NCBI RefSeq assembly: GCF_900116635.1
Contig: NZ_FPBJ01000017.1
Span: forward strand, 1-64,000
Length of the DNA: 64,000 nt
Origin: Xenorhabdus koppenhoeferi
GTDB lineage: Bacteria; Pseudomonadota; Gammaproteobacteria; Enterobacterales; Enterobacteriaceae
Direction of reading: 5' to 3'
The position numbers and the translations under genes were made by a program. Shown piece by piece: positions 22,059-31,969 of this stretch. Below the pieces are notes generated by a model. The model was not told the DNA's origin. It searched no databases and saw only the letters and a program-made list of their open reading frames with translations. Numbering within the stretch: the first letter of the stretch is position 1; each line of letters opens with the position of its first letter.

Positions 22059-22943
22059 TTATTTTATATATTCACCACTACGCAGAGCTTCAATACGCTT
22101 ATCCAATGGTGGATGAGATAAGAATAATTCGCTGAAGCTTTTAGATTTACCATTAATACAAAATGCCATCATACGCCCCTCTTCCTGAGGTTCATAACTG
22201 GTTTTAAGACGCTGCAATGCTGCTATCATCTTTTCACGACCAACTAGTTTCGCTGATCCAGCATCCGCATGGAATTCACGGTGACGAGAGAACCACATAG
22301 TAATAATACTTGCCAGAATACCAAATACTATCTCCAGTACCATGGAAAGCACCATATAAACAATTGGATTACCATTGCTGTTGCTTTCGCTTTCATCATC
22401 ATTACTGGAAAGGAAGCTTGCAGCAGCCTGCGCAATAATACGTGAAATGAAGATAACGAATGTATTCACAATGCCCTGCAATAAGGTCATCGTTACCATA
22501 TCACCATTAGCAATGTGACTAATCTCATGAGCAATAACAGCTTCCGCTTCATCACAACTCATATTATTCAGTAGCCCGGTACTAACAGCAACCAGAGAAG
22601 CATTACGGCGTGCTCCTGTGGCAAATGCATTAATATCAAGAGCATCATAGATAGCCACTTGTGGCATCGTAATTCCAACCTGATCAGCCTGACGACGTAC
22701 TATTCCCATCAACCAAGCTTCAGTTTCATTGGAAGGTTTCTCGATAACTTGACCACCAACAGAACGCAAAGCCATCCATTTTGACATTAATAAAGAAATG
22801 AATGCACCACCAAAACCAAACAAACCAGCCATAATCATAAGGCCAGTAACACTACTCCGCTGAACTCCGGTAAGTGAAAGTATTATTCCAAACACTACCA
22901 TGACAGCAAGGTTAGTGAGAAGAAACAAGGCTATTCTCATCAT
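22059..22943 (-). CDS. htpX: HtpX, membrane zinc metalloprotease
   Basis: The 294-aa M48 protease has two N-terminal membrane helices, the zinc motif HEISH (in [14 protein letters not shown]), the third ligand Glu in [11 protein letters not shown], and two later hydrophobic segments. It degrades damaged inner-membrane proteins in concert with FtsH and is Cpx-regulated in E. coli. The sequence departs from E. coli mainly in a polar loop ([14 protein letters not shown]). It is adjacent to prc, as in E. coli. Confidence 0.96.
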   Translation of the reverse strand: MMRIALFLLTNLAVMVVFGIILSLTGVQRSSVTGLMIMAGLFGFGGAFISLLMSKWMALRSVGGQVIEKPSNETEAWLMGIVRRQADQVGITMPQVAIYDALDINAFATGARRNASLVAVSTGLLNNMSCDEAEAVIAHEISHIANGDMVTMTLLQGIVNTFVIFISRIIAQAAASFLSSNDDESESNSNGNPIVYMVLSMVLEIVFGILASIITMWFSRHREFHADAGSAKLVGREKMIAALQRLKTSYEPQEEGRMMAFCINGKSKSFSELFLSHPPLDKRIEALRSGEYIK

Positions 22944-23124
22944 ATAAATTTGCTTCCTTTAATTATCAAACAGTTCAATTAATAATTAAGCCATAAAATG
23001 GGGATTTATCCCATATTATTCAAGTTTTTTAAGATGTTAAACGATAGAATCAACATAACTTTACAATATAACAAAAAAAGGCCAGCTATCAAGCTGACCC
23101 TCTATTAATAACGAAGTTTAAAAA

Positions 23125-25221
23125 CTATTTCGTTATAGCCGCTTCAGCAGGCTGATGCGCAAGATCCAGCGCAATTTTTACTGATTCATCTAAATAAGGG
23201 TCTGGCCCTTTATAGTCTTTTGGTAAATCATCAAGAGACTTGAGCTGTTTTTTTCCTTCACGTTTAAAACGCTCATTCATACGATTCAACTTAATTGTCT
23301 CGTATTCCTTATTTTCTTTCTCTCTTTGAGCATAATTCAAAGAGTAAACTCCTTTACGATCTTTGATAACTTTGTAGTAAGCAATATCTTGTTTAATATA
23401 TTTAAATTCAGGATCATTAACCGTGCGTTGATTATGCAACTTAGTCAGTAATGGAACTAATGTTGAAATCACTTTTGAGGAAGTATAATGCGCAGGTTGA
23501 ATACTGTCCCATGGTAACGCATTGTCTTCTTGGCTCTCACCTATTTCAGAAGTATCTTCCCCTGTCGGCATGATGATATCAGGCGTTACACCTTTGAGCT
23601 GAGTACTGCCGCCATTCACCCGATAAAACTTCTGAATAGTGTATTGTACAGAACCAATCTCCGGCCAATCAGGCCTTAGCATCTGATCATATATTCGATT
23701 CAGAAACCGATATTGCTGAACTGTACCTTTACCAAAAGTAGGTTCACCGACAATTAATCCACGACCATAATCTTGCATTGCAGCAGCAAAAATTTCAGAC
23801 GCTGATGCACTTCTATTATCAACTAAAACAATTAATGGGCCTTTATAATATACGGCTTCATCCGTATCTGATTCTTCTTTAACTCGACCAGTATTATCCC
23901 GGATCTGAACAATTGAACCAGTAGAGATAAATAGGCCGGATAGTGATACAGCCTCTGTTAATGCACCACCACCATTACTGCGCAAATCGATGACAATCGC
24001 GGAAATTCCTTGTTTAGTGAGCTTCTGTAATTGTACTTTTACATCATTAGTCAGACCAACATAGAAACTCGGTATGTCAAGAACACCCACTTTTTCCTTG
24101 CCGACCGTTTTTACCGACATTTTGACCGCATTGTCTTCAAGACGGATGTTTTCACGAGTCAAGGTCACAATGTGATTTTTTGCCCCTTTCGTACTCGGAA
24201 TGATTTCAAGACGGACTTTGCTGCCTTTTGGCCCTTTGATACGAGTGACAACATCTTCCAGACGCCACCCTACAACATCTACTATAGGCTTGCCGACCTG
24301 ACCAACACCTATGATTTTATCTCCAACTTTCAGCAAATTACTCTTAGCAGCAGGGCCACCAGCAAGTAATGAGCGAATGGTGACATATTCATCTTCATAT
24401 TGTAAAACAGCACCAATACCTTCGAGAGATAGGCTCATTTCTGAGTTAAACTGTTCTGTATCACGAGGGGATAGATAACTAGTATGAGGATCTATTTCAC
24501 GAGCAAAAGACATCATGATCGTTTGAAAAACATCCTCACTCTTGCTCTGTGTGAGACGTTTCAGTAACATCCGATAACGTTTAGTCAGTGTTTCTTGGAT
24601 TTCTTTATCATTTTTGCCTGATAATTTGAGATTTATCCAATCAAATTTAATCTTAGCGCTCCAAAGGTTATTTAGTTCTTCAACACTCGTTGGCCACGGC
24701 ACCTTAGAACGATCTGTTTCAATCGTGTCATGACTATTCAAATCGATGGGCTGCTCTAAACAAGAGAGAACATATTGATAGCGCTCAAAACGACGCTTTT
24801 GCATTAAATTAAACAGGGCATAAGGAAGCTTTAAATCACCCTCTTCAAGCTCTTTTCCTAATACGCCCTTTTGATCTGAAAACTGTGCAATATCTGATGC
24901 CAGAAAAACATTATGTCCATAATCCAGCTGATTCAGATAACGATCAAAAATTTTCCCTGAAAAATCTGCATTCAGATAAAGTTGGCGGTAGTGAGAACGA
25001 AGAAAGCGGGAAACAATCCGCTTACTCACTGTGGAATGTTGTGGTTCCGGTTTTAAATCTGGCAGCTGATTCAGATTAATAGTAGCTGTATTGTTACCAT
25101 TAACAACACTGTCACTAATGGCAGTACCATTACTGACCGACTTGCCACTGACAGTGTCAGCATACCCTGTACTAGAAAATGATAGTCCTAAAACGAAAGC
25201 CAAAATAATGAGTTTGTTCAT
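23125..25221 (-). CDS. prc: Prc (Tsp), periplasmic tail-specific protease
   Basis: The 698-aa protein has a signal peptide (cleavage near GYA-DT), an N-terminal helical domain, a PDZ domain (about residues 240-325, MSLSLEGIGAVLQ), and the S41 protease domain with catalytic Ser in NRSASASEIFAA and Lys in TFGKGTVQQY. It removes non-polar C-termini, including the FtsI tail, and regulates murein hydrolases. It lies 19 bp after proQ on the same strand, in the yebR-proQ-prc order of E. coli. Confidence 0.96.
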   Translation of the reverse strand: MNKLIILAFVLGLSFSSTGYADTVSGKSVSNGTAISDSVVNGNNTATINLNQLPDLKPEPQHSTVSKRIVSRFLRSHYRQLYLNADFSGKIFDRYLNQLDYGHNVFLASDIAQFSDQKGVLGKELEEGDLKLPYALFNLMQKRRFERYQYVLSCLEQPIDLNSHDTIETDRSKVPWPTSVEELNNLWSAKIKFDWINLKLSGKNDKEIQETLTKRYRMLLKRLTQSKSEDVFQTIMMSFAREIDPHTSYLSPRDTEQFNSEMSLSLEGIGAVLQYEDEYVTIRSLLAGGPAAKSNLLKVGDKIIGVGQVGKPIVDVVGWRLEDVVTRIKGPKGSKVRLEIIPSTKGAKNHIVTLTRENIRLEDNAVKMSVKTVGKEKVGVLDIPSFYVGLTNDVKVQLQKLTKQGISAIVIDLRSNGGGALTEAVSLSGLFISTGSIVQIRDNTGRVKEESDTDEAVYYKGPLIVLVDNRSASASEIFAAAMQDYGRGLIVGEPTFGKGTVQQYRFLNRIYDQMLRPDWPEIGSVQYTIQKFYRVNGGSTQLKGVTPDIIMPTGEDTSEIGESQEDNALPWDSIQPAHYTSSKVISTLVPLLTKLHNQRTVNDPEFKYIKQDIAYYKVIKDRKGVYSLNYAQREKENKEYETIKLNRMNERFKREGKKQLKSLDDLPKDYKGPDPYLDESVKIALDLAHQPAEAAITK

Positions 25222-25240
25222 GCCCGAGTTGGCCTCCGTA

Positions 25241-25936
25241 TCAGAACTTTAAGTGTTCTGCGCGTACAATCATTGCCAAACCAGTAGGTAACTGCACTCT
25301 TACACCATCTTTGGCAATTTCTAGCACAGAAGCATCCATTATGCTTTTTCCTACATTTACTTTGATTGTCTGCCCGACTTTCAAAGAGGATACGTCTGTG
25401 ACTGAGTTCAACTCAGGTTGTGCAATTTTCTTTGTGGTTTTATCTGCTGATTTAGGCGATTGTTGCAGACGGTTTTGCGAACGAGATGGACGTTTTGCGC
25501 CATCACCTGATGCTTGACGGCGAAGAGCCGCTTTTTTACTTACAGGGCGCTCACTTTTCTTGTCAGATACATTTTCAGTTTCACGTTTCTTAGCACGTTG
25601 AGCTTGTACTCGCACTTTTGCCTCTGCTAATTGCTGGCGTGCATGTTCAATATGTTCAACTTCCAGCTCACCACATATATTTCCATCAAGGTCAACACGC
25701 TGAGCCCCTTCTTTGACACCATATAGGTAACGCCAACTGGAAGTATACAAGCGCAGAGCAGAACGAAGTTGCGTTTTACTTAAACCCTCTTCATTCTGAA
25801 TACGTTCAACGATATCCTGGAAGATACCAATCTTCAAAGGACGTGCTTCACCTTCTGCTACGAAACAAAGCGGGAAACGCTCAGCCAAGAAAGCAATGAC
25901 TTCTTTACTACTGTTCAACTTAGGTTGATTTTCCAT
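25241..25936 (-). CDS. proQ: ProQ, RNA chaperone
   Basis: The 231-aa global RNA-binding protein has an N-terminal FinO-like domain (about 1-120, with [22 protein letters not shown] and [15 protein letters not shown]), a basic disordered linker rich in Lys/Arg/Ser/Gln, and a C-terminal Tudor-like domain ([23 protein letters not shown]). It binds many sRNAs and mRNA 3' ends. The length equals E. coli ProQ minus one residue. Confidence 0.96.
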   Translation of the reverse strand: MENQPKLNSSKEVIAFLAERFPLCFVAEGEARPLKIGIFQDIVERIQNEEGLSKTQLRSALRLYTSSWRYLYGVKEGAQRVDLDGNICGELEVEHIEHARQQLAEAKVRVQAQRAKKRETENVSDKKSERPVSKKAALRRQASGDGAKRPSRSQNRLQQSPKSADKTTKKIAQPELNSVTDVSSLKVGQTIKVNVGKSIMDASVLEIAKDGVRVQLPTGLAMIVRAEHLKF

Positions 25937-26031
25937 GAAATTTCCTGATTACAACGGTTTTGCCAACCAGCGCAGGCATGAACAGGCGACATTATAATAG
26001 CCTTACTGATAAATGCCACGTTATACGTATG

Positions 26032-26388
26032 TTAAGTTACGTTCTGTTGTAGATATTTTGACACAACACATTGTCTTAAATGCTCACAAAGCCTGATAAA
26101 TAGGGCTTTCAAGCCGTTTTCATCATTTTCATCAAACCGGCCAAAAACCGTACTATCTATATCCAAAACACCAATGATTTTTCCATTGATTTCCAAAGGA
26201 AGAACAATCTCAGCATTGCTGGCAGCATCACAGGCTATCATTAAATAAAATCCAACCCAATTAACAGTATCTAAACGTTCATATAACAATGCGCTTGTAT
26301 TGGCAAGAGTAGCGATAAAGTCGTATTCACCTGACAACAGTGCAATCAAACTATTCTCTAACTCTTGATAAAATTCATTCTTGTCCAT
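26032..26388 (-). pseudogene. msrC: Free methionine-(R)-sulfoxide reductase, internally deleted
   Basis: The 118-aa frame resembles YebR/MsrC (about 165 aa), a GAF-fold enzyme that reduces free Met-R-sulfoxide. The N-terminal part (ATLANTSALLYERLDTVNWVGFYL) is joined directly to IACDAASNAEIVLPLEINGK and GVLDIDSTVFGRFDENDENG. About 43 residues are missing without a frame change, including the regions with two of the three conserved cysteines (IACVRIP and GRGVCG in E. coli). Only the IACDAAS cysteine remains. It is still placed ahead of proQ. It is probably inactive as a reductase. Confidence 0.8.
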
Positions 26389-26654
26389 ACGCCCCTATGC
26401 GGCAGATTAAAATTTAACACAATTTAAACAAAAAGCTCACATAAAAGATTATTACTCTCTTTGACACCTCTTTCCGAAAAGAATTTACCACTATAATTAA
26501 ACTCTTTCAGGATATCGTCTATTTGTCTGAATTTAAATTTTCTTTAATTATTTTTACCAGTATTCTCTGATAAAATTCGGGGATACATCACAGGTTATAT
26601 TCAAAATTAGTCTGATTTGCAGCCATAAATGTGCTTTTGTTCATACTTTTGTTC
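26389..26654. other. Gene-free AT-rich spacer
   Basis: Upstream region of the msrC relic; E. coli has several genes (yebS, yebT, rsmF, yebV, yebW, pphA) between msrC and the SdsR locus, none of which is present here. No coding sequence is seen. From 26781 to 26990 there is likewise no gene. Confidence 0.5.
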
Positions 26655-26780
26655 TATACCCATTGGATTTCAAGATGCAGCGCGACGGCAAGGAACGAAT
26701 CCCCTGGAACATAGATAACTATGTGACCGGGGTGAGTGAGCGCAGCCAACAAAGCTGCAACTTGAAAAACGACAGGTATA
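26655..26780 (+). repeat. ERIC element
   Basis: A 126-bp copy from TATACCCATTGGATTTC to GACAGGTATA, with the standard GTGACCGGGGTGAG core. It is isolated in the 0.8-kb gap between the msrC relic and the SdsR gene. Confidence 0.93.
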
Positions 26781-26990
26781 ACAACCTCACTAAATAGGTT
26801 TTCGTAATCGTAATACATTCAAATGATAAGGCTTCCTTACTTCTTGTCGACCGAGGAGTAAGGAAGCGCTCTACAATTTTGGAATGCTATTTAGCATTCT
26901 GAATGATCATTTTAATCGCATCATTATATGTATAAGAAAATAAGATAATTTATTAAAAAAGAGTAAAGATGTCTCTTCCTCGTAACAAAC

Positions 26991-27092
26991 AAAAAAAGGC
27001 CGAGTTCACTCCTCTACTCGGCCCAGGGAAAATGACTCTTATTCAAAGAGACTTACGCTAAAAATTGTCATTGAGACGTAGAACAACTTACC
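26991..27092 (-). ncRNA. sdsR: SdsR (RyeB) small RNA homologue
   Basis: On the minus strand, TTTTTAGCG, then GTCTCTTTGAATAAGAGTC and ATTTTCCCTGGGCCGAG precede a terminator stem GGCCGAGT/ACTCGGCC with a T7 tail. The E. coli SdsR has the same order: CTTTTAGCGCACGGCTC, ATTTCCCTGGACCGAAT, terminator. The gene also lies next to yebY, as in E. coli. A TACTCTTTAA box about 10 bp before the estimated 5' end could be a sigma-S type -10. SdsR is a stationary-phase, Hfq/ProQ-binding regulator. The 5' end is estimated. Confidence 0.82.
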
Positions 27093-27186
27093 AATTAAAG
27101 AGTAGTTGACATACTATGATCTACCAAATTTTTACTCTTATGAGGTAGTGACTGCTCTTCTTTACAGCAATTGAATCAACCAAGCA

Positions 27187-27540
27187 TTACTTTTTATCGT
27201 TTGATTGATCACATAAAGCTAATGCTGCTTTCTGAAATGGCTCAATACTCATCTTTTCAGCTGGTTGTTCAGGATTGTCTAAGAGGATCGTATCTAGTGA
27301 TGTTGCAATAACTTTATTAAATTTCATCAGTTGCGTTGCCCGATCATTCAATGGGTATTGCATCAATGTACTAGGATTTATAACAAACAATGCCCCACCC
27401 GAACGACAATCAAGCATAACTTCTTCACGGGTGAATGCCCATTGTTTACCAAATTGTAATTTACTGACAGTTTGTATCGGGGCAGCAATCCCCTGAAAAG
27501 AAAGAAGAAAAAAAGGCAGAGCCCACAATACTCGTTTCAT
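27187..27540 (-). CDS. yebY: YebY family secreted protein (DUF2511)
   Basis: The 117-aa protein has a Sec signal peptide ([20 protein letters not shown]) and the YebY core [21 protein letters not shown] and LMQYPLND, with two cysteines likely to form a disulfide. The ATG at 27540 is chosen over an in-frame upstream ATG at 27564, because the signal peptide begins there. It is the last gene of a copC-copD-yebY set, as in E. coli. The role is unknown; association with copper handling is inferred from context. Confidence 0.88.
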   Translation of the reverse strand: MKRVLWALPFFLLSFQGIAAPIQTVSKLQFGKQWAFTREEVMLDCRSGGALFVINPSTLMQYPLNDRATQLMKFNKVIATSLDTILLDNPEQPAEKMSIEPFQKAALALCDQSNDKK

Positions 27541-27626
27541 TACCATTCCCCCTGATAAACACATGCTGTAATTTTATCGCTAATTCATCTGCTTATATAC
27601 CCAGATTTACATCAATCATTCAAGAA

Positions 27627-28622
27627 TCACGCAGGAGATTGTGTCGCAAAAATAGCCACACATAATAGTGCCGATGTTCCTAAGATAATTTCCAGCCAAC
27701 TATTGATTATTAATAACTGGTAACACCTTTGCTGCCTCAATTTAGGAACTAACATGTAGCGGTTGAGCAGTGCTAAAAGTACCATACCAGCGACCAATAC
27801 TATCTTCAGCCATAACATGGATTGATATTCAGAAAGGGCACGACTGAAAGTCGGCCATCCGGGAATTAAGACAACACTACTGACAATTCCTGTTATTATC
27901 ACCAGAAAAACAGCGAAATGCCCATAAAAAGAAAACTTTCTCATCGCCGCAATACTTTCCGAATATAAGCTAGTTTCCGAATATTGATCAGCAGCGATAT
28001 TCTCACTATTATCTGCATTCCCTGCGCTTGTCCTGTCTGCATATACACCATTACGGTATTGATCGGGTTCTGATGCCTTTTTAATACGAAAAAACTGTAG
28101 ACACAGTAAAAACGGCCATAGTCCACCAAACCAATAACCCGCACTCAGCAAATGAACAATCTGATTAGCTTGCAGTAGTAACCCTAAATTACCTTCATGC
28201 ATAGCTGCATGGCCGATAAAAGCATGGCTGGATAATAAAATGACCGAACAACTCAGCAACAAGAGATTTTTGATTCTGATATTGGATAGGAACAACGCCC
28301 CAGCAGCAAGTATTGCAACCAATAGCTGCCATTGCCAAACCTGCCCAAAAGAGGTATTCAATACAGCCAACCAAATTTCAGGCATATAAATATCCTGCCA
28401 GCCATCTCCCATCAGCCCAGCTTGAACGATAAACCAGACGATTGAAGTTATTAAAGCCAACACAGTGCTGATTAAAATAACAACTTTTAACCGCTCCCTC
28501 ATCAGCGTTGAAAAATGGCCTGAAACAAGCATCACCGTGAATAAACTAAGGCCAAACATCAACATGACAACGACAAAATGAGAGAAACGGCAAAATAGGT
28601 ATAGAGCTTCTAAAGAGATCAT
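27627..28622 (-). CDS. copD: CopD family copper transport membrane protein
   Basis: The 331-aa protein has about eight membrane helices. Conserved His residues lie in FCRFSHFVVVMLMFG, LLSSHAFIGHAAMHEG and QIVHLLSAGYWFGGLWPFL. CopD/YebZ/PcoD proteins are proposed to move copper across the inner membrane in concert with periplasmic CopC. A polar loop after helix 5 (KKASEPDQYRNGVYADRTS) is longer than in YebZ. The start codon overlaps the copC stop (TAATG), which shows translational coupling. Confidence 0.9.
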   Translation of the reverse strand: MISLEALYLFCRFSHFVVVMLMFGLSLFTVMLVSGHFSTLMRERLKVVILISTVLALITSIVWFIVQAGLMGDGWQDIYMPEIWLAVLNTSFGQVWQWQLLVAILAAGALFLSNIRIKNLLLLSCSVILLSSHAFIGHAAMHEGNLGLLLQANQIVHLLSAGYWFGGLWPFLLCLQFFRIKKASEPDQYRNGVYADRTSAGNADNSENIAADQYSETSLYSESIAAMRKFSFYGHFAVFLVIITGIVSSVVLIPGWPTFSRALSEYQSMLWLKIVLVAGMVLLALLNRYMLVPKLRQQRCYQLLIINSWLEIILGTSALLCVAIFATQSPA

Positions 28623-29008
28623 TATTTTACAGTAAAGTTGTAAACACCTTTGGTTTTATGGCCATCAACAGAAAGTACACTCAAGTCAACTCTATATTCT
28701 CCGGCAGTGAGTTTACCTTCAACTGGCAGGATTAATTTAGTTTTGGTTTCAGGATCAAGTTCCAGCTTACCGGTTTTAACCTCTGCCTTTTCTGGACCAA
28801 TTAATTTTATCTTACTGAATCCAAGTTCAATGCGTTCTGAAAAACTTAGGGTTATAGCTTGTGGAACGGCTTCAACAGTTGCGTTTTCTGCAGGAATCTG
28901 ATCTTTCAAATGTGCATGAGCCAAAGCCTGTTGACAGGACATACCGACAAACAGAACCACAAGAGTAGATAATTTGGTCCAGAATGAACGGATGTTAAGA
29001 ATAGACAT
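28622..29008 (-). CDS. copC: CopC family periplasmic copper-binding protein
   Basis: The 128-aa protein has a signal peptide cleaved before HAHLKDQIPAEN. The mature N-terminal His is a Cu(II) ligand in CopC proteins. The family end SVLSVDGHKTKGVYNFTV supplies the second conserved His. It is a beta-barrel copper carrier of the periplasm (E. coli YobA). It is the first gene of the copC-copD-yebY set on the minus strand. Confidence 0.92.
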   Translation of the reverse strand: MSILNIRSFWTKLSTLVVLFVGMSCQQALAHAHLKDQIPAENATVEAVPQAITLSFSERIELGFSKIKLIGPEKAEVKTGKLELDPETKTKLILPVEGKLTAGEYRVDLSVLSVDGHKTKGVYNFTVK

Positions 29009-29157
29009 ATAGATAACCCTTTAATATGTAGATGAATTTTTATATTTACACGGAGGGGATTCTATATCAAAAAATCGCTTTAATCTGCGATCATTGATGA
29101 ACAATGTTTTGACCTGTGAGGCACTACGCAAAAATGGGGACAAAAAATGAAAAGAAC

Positions 29158-29231
29158 CGTAATTCTTGCTTCAACGATATACGTAAAACAAGAATTACGG
29201 TTAAAAAGCAGTGCCAATTAACTTAATTGGC
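29158..29231 (-). terminator. Terminator region after ftnA
   Basis: On the minus strand GCCAATTAA-G-TTAATTGGC (29231-29213) is followed by ACTGCTTTTT. Further on, CCGTAATTCTTG and CAAGAATTACGG (29199-29158) form a second, perfect 12-bp inverted repeat followed by a T-rich stretch. Both could end ftnA transcription before it reaches copC. Confidence 0.75.
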
Positions 29232-29237
29232 TATTTA

Positions 29238-29744
29238 TCAGGCACGTGCCGATGCCATAGATAAACTTTTCAGATCTTTATCAAGTAAGAACAACGCCTT
29301 GCCACCTTCTCCCACCATACCCAATTTATCCAGAATAGATTTGAACAGTTTTTCTTCTTCATGTTGTTCAGCGACATACCATTGCAAGAAATTAAATGTA
29401 GAATAATCCTGAGTCATCATCGCTACATGAGCAAGTTTATTGATCTCTTCTGTGATCAATTTTTCATGTTCATAAGTTTGATTGAATACGTCAGAAATAG
29501 AGTTAAACTCAACAGGAGGAGCTTGAATAGCTCCCAGGACAGGCATTGAACCAGTATCACCCAAATAATCAAACAAACGCTGCATATGCTGCATTTCTTC
29601 CTGAGAATGCGTTTTTAAAAATGCAGCTGCACCTTCATACCCTTTATCACTGCACCATGCACTCATTTGCAGATATAAATTAGCAGAGTAAAATTCCAAA
29701 TTTAATTGCTCATTCAATTTTTTGATCATTTCTTTTTTTAACAT
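29238..29744 (-). CDS. ftnA: Ferritin, iron storage protein
   Basis: The 168-aa four-helix protein has the ferroxidase ligands Glu in [14 protein letters not shown], Glu/His in [15 protein letters not shown], and Glu/Gln further on in [14 protein letters not shown]. It stores iron as a 24-mer in the cytoplasm. The AGGAGGG ribosome site is strong. Expression of ftnA is Fur-linked in E. coli; I saw no convincing Fur site in the AT-rich upstream DNA. Confidence 0.96.
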   Translation of the reverse strand: MLKKEMIKKLNEQLNLEFYSANLYLQMSAWCSDKGYEGAAAFLKTHSQEEMQHMQRLFDYLGDTGSMPVLGAIQAPPVEFNSISDVFNQTYEHEKLITEEINKLAHVAMMTQDYSTFNFLQWYVAEQHEEEKLFKSILDKLGMVGEGGKALFLLDKDLKSLSMASARA

Positions 29745-30072
29745 CAGCCAACCCTCCTAATAATTCATTAAACTCCGACTATTATGCCAATTAAAAACAT
29801 ATAAGACAAAAATAAAATAATAATATCTAATTAATTGATAATTAATGGTTTTATTAAATAAGACAACAAGAATAAATCTCATTAAATATAAGTAAACAAG
29901 AATCAATTTTATTTATTTAACTCTCCATTAAAAAAGCCTTTTAATAAAAATGATAATTGATATTATTTATGTTTACCCAATGTTTTTTTAAAACTTTTTT
30001 AAATCACTTGCTAAACAAAAAAGAGTTGATTAATTTTCTCCTTTGAGAAGTAAGTTTTCAGAGAGGCCATAA
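29745..30072. other. Divergent promoter region ftnA/holE
   Basis: 328 bases of very AT-rich DNA between the ftnA and holE starts. No coding sequence, repeat or recognisable operator. It must hold both promoters. Confidence 0.5.
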
Positions 30073-30303
30073 ATGGGACATAATTTAGCCGAGCTATCTA
30101 AAAATGAGATGGATAAGGTCAATGTTGATTTAGCAGCATCCGGTGTTGCTTTTAAAGAACGCTATAACATGCCTGTCATTCCTGATACTGTAGAGCAATC
30201 ACAACCGCAACATTTGCGAGAATATTTCCGGCAGCGCTTGCAACACTATCGCCAGCAATCACGATTTATGTCGCGCTTGCCTTATGAACCCAGAAGTCGT
30301 TGA
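30073..30303 (+). CDS. holE: DNA polymerase III theta subunit
   Basis: The 76-aa protein carries the HolE core [20 protein letters not shown] and YNMPVI and the tail [10 protein letters not shown]. Theta binds and stabilises the epsilon proofreading subunit in the Pol III core. An AGAGAGG ribosome site precedes the ATG. The E. coli holE gene is likewise close to the copC(yobA) group. Confidence 0.94.
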   Translation: MGHNLAELSKNEMDKVNVDLAASGVAFKERYNMPVIPDTVEQSQPQHLREYFRQRLQHYRQQSRFMSRLPYEPRSR

Positions 30304-30349
30304 GGAAATAATGGAAAAGATAACCACCACCCAATGGTGGTTATCTCAG

Positions 30350-31312
<963 letters not shown>

Positions 31313-31517
31313 TCACAGTTTAAACAAAACGGGATACTTCCTGGTATCCCGTACATATTTAAAGATAATATGACAAGCTATTTACTTTACTTCACTATAA
31401 CTAATAGTTTCTTTTTGACAATCAACAGCGACATTGTAACCATATGGATTTTAAGTCGCGATAAATTAACATGTAAGTAGAAAGTAATTATGTGAGTCTG
31501 TTAAAAATACGTTACAA

Positions 31518-31700
31518 CTATTTTTCATCATCCTCAAATAAAACATGGATATGCTCATTATCCCGGTGTTTTTCACGTAATTCTTGAGCAACGATAGCAA
31601 TAGCTTCTCCACTTCCCATTCCTTCTGAAATGAGCTGATGAATCCTTTCTACAGCAAGTTGCTGTTCTTCATGGGATAATGCTGGCATACCTGAAAACAT
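31518..31700 (-). CDS. yoaH: YoaH family small protein (UPF0181)
   Basis: The 60-aa protein has the family sequence [20 protein letters not shown] and [18 protein letters not shown]. The function is unknown. It is divergent from pabB, as in E. coli. The first three residues may be an extension: an ATG four codons in (MPALSH) is the usual start. Confidence 0.88.
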   Translation of the reverse strand: MFSGMPALSHEEQQLAVERIHQLISEGMGSGEAIAIVAQELREKHRDNEHIHVLFEDDEK

Positions 31701-31778
31701 AGTTATAACCTCAAATGCAATAATTTAATGGCAGGCTGCGATTATAGTATTTTTTATCTTAAGTCAGGAGTGAGATTC

Positions 31779-31904
31779 TATACCCATTGGATTTCAAGAT
31801 GCAGCGCGACGGCAAGGAACGAATCCCCGGGAGCATAGATAACTATGTGACCGGGGTGAGTGAGCGCAGCCAACAAAGCTGCAACTTGAAAGACGACAGG
31901 TATA
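31779..31904 (+). repeat. ERIC element in the pabB leader
   Basis: A 126-bp ERIC copy (TATACCCATTGGATTTC to GACAGGTATA). It is open in one frame with pabB, so a naive reading gives a 61-residue N-terminal extension. It occupies the yoaH-pabB intergenic region and probably lies in the pabB 5' leader. Confidence 0.93.
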
Positions 31905-31969
31905 TGTTAATCTCCACGCAGAGATACATTATTTACTGCGAACTGCCAAACGCCAACACTGATTCCATC

